From Tiliqua scincoides (Eukaryota > Chordata > Lepidosauria > Squamata > Scincidae), in the NCBI RefSeq assembly GCF_035046505.1, contig NC_089821.1, forward strand, positions 164,069,531-164,133,530: DNA of 64,000 nucleotides, given 5' to 3'. Below the pieces are notes generated by a model. The model saw only the letters and a program-made list of their open reading frames with translations, ran no database searches and was not told where the DNA came from. Numbering within the stretch: the first letter of the stretch is position 1; every line of letters starts with the position of its first letter. Below are positions 63,112 through 64,000 of the stretch, one piece after another. Both the position numbers and the translations under genes were made by a program.

Positions 63112-64000
63112 GTATGACATTACCTTTTTTTTTTTTTAATAAGCACTCACAGGACAGAATTGTATAGACAGTGATCTGCATTTAATAGCAAAACTCTTAA
63201 GACCCTTCATGCAAGCAACTAAATTAGAAACTCAGGGTTAGCATCCTGGGAGAGAGGGAAGCCACGTATTCCGATCCTAGGCCTATGTCCACATTGCAGC
63301 CCAATTGAATCAAATAATGTTTAAATGTATTATTTAAAATTCAGTTAGCGTTGAACACTATAACACATTGTAGACATTCTCCTGCCAGTGAGGCATCCCA
63401 CTCCGAAAGCCAGCCAGTTTCATTTAAAATATTATTTTAACATTTGTTTGTTTTGCAGCTGTTCTACATCTTTCTTGAATTTAGCCCAGTTTTGAACACA
63501 AACGTGACCATCTTCCAGATCACCATCCCTAATACTTTGGGATTAGAAATCAATTCCTGAAGGTTCAGGGTAGGGACACTGTTAGAGCACATGTGCTTTC
63601 TCTGCTCTGCACTGCTACCTTTGCAGATGAATGGAGCGCTTGTGTCTCTAGCCTTGTCATAAAATCCATCTTTAGTAAGGGATTGGGGTTGCCATAGCAA
63701 CGATCCAGCAGCGCCTTGGGAGATTTGATCTGCTTGTCCTGTTGTTTGGCTTGTCGTGAGGGGCATAAAGCATTCATTTCAGAAAGTTGAGAGCGCCATC
63801 TTGGCCTTGGTCTCTGACTCTGAGGCAATGACTCGCAAAACCCACTTTGGGCTCAATCCTAACCCCTTATGTCAGTGCTTTCCAGCACTGACAAAAGGGC
63901 AATGCAGCTCTGAGGTAAGGGAACAAACATTCCCTTACTTTGAGGAGGCCTCCGTGAGTGACACCCAACTACAGGATGCAGCACATGTCCCATTGGCACT
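63112..64000 (+). other. ADI1 intron 3, partial
   Basis: No exon was found. A family B element begins at 63849 (GGGCTCAATCCTAACCCCTT) and runs off the window end, keeping its AGTGACACCCAACTACAGGA interior. Confidence 0.7.

Noticed and set aside
63448-63558. Candidate ADI1 exon 4 after TTGTTTTGCAG at about 63458
   Set aside because: The downstream sequence does not encode the expected KAMRLFVGEP-like end in any frame, so the acceptor-like site is not used for ADI1 as I know it.

Overview
The window looks like nuclear DNA of a squamate reptile (lizard type). Four vertebrate genes are recognisable by protein similarity: COLEC11 (first coding exon, minus strand), RPS7 (complete, minus), RNASEH1 (complete, plus) and ADI1 (first three coding exons, plus, running off the right edge). 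Their order and relative strands match human 2p25.3 (ADI1-RNASEH1-RPS7-COLEC11), so this is ancestral vertebrate synteny. The squamate call is inference. It rests on reptile-like gene sequences, intron sizes of 0.4-3 kb, CR1 and L2-type LINE 3' ends, a 5S-rRNA-derived SINE, tRNA-derived SINEs and many small palindromic DNA elements.

Layout. 1-8.8 kb is intron of COLEC11 downstream of its first coding exon (8829-8958). 9-13.4 kb is probably its 5' intron, with a candidate 5' exon near 13.4-13.7 kb. 13.7-21.3 kb lies between COLEC11 and RPS7 and holds LINE/SINE debris plus a repeat-poor block. 21.3-30.4 kb is RPS7, seven exons with one untranslated; its third intron carries a U17/SNORA73 H/ACA snoRNA. 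30.4-35.4 kb is the head-to-head spacer between the CpG-rich RPS7 and RNASEH1 promoters. 35.5-44.7 kb is RNASEH1 (8 exons, 294 codons). 44.7-58.2 kb is intergenic and repeat-rich. 58.3 kb to the end is ADI1.

The genes are housekeeping or metabolic: a small-subunit ribosomal protein with an intronic snoRNA used in 18S rRNA maturation, an RNase H with mitochondrial and nuclear start codons, and the acireductone dioxygenase of methionine salvage. COLEC11 is a secreted collectin of innate immunity and development.

The main unusual content is a dense set of small non-autonomous DNA transposons. About 15 are hAT-like, most flanked by 8-bp duplications with a central TA. Several exactly 73-bp elements sit in TTAA. 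Two palindromic families share terminal sequence and sit in TTA. Many are nested, giving a relative insertion order. No virus-derived element, CRISPR array or tRNA gene was recognised. All calls are by eye; no database search was run.
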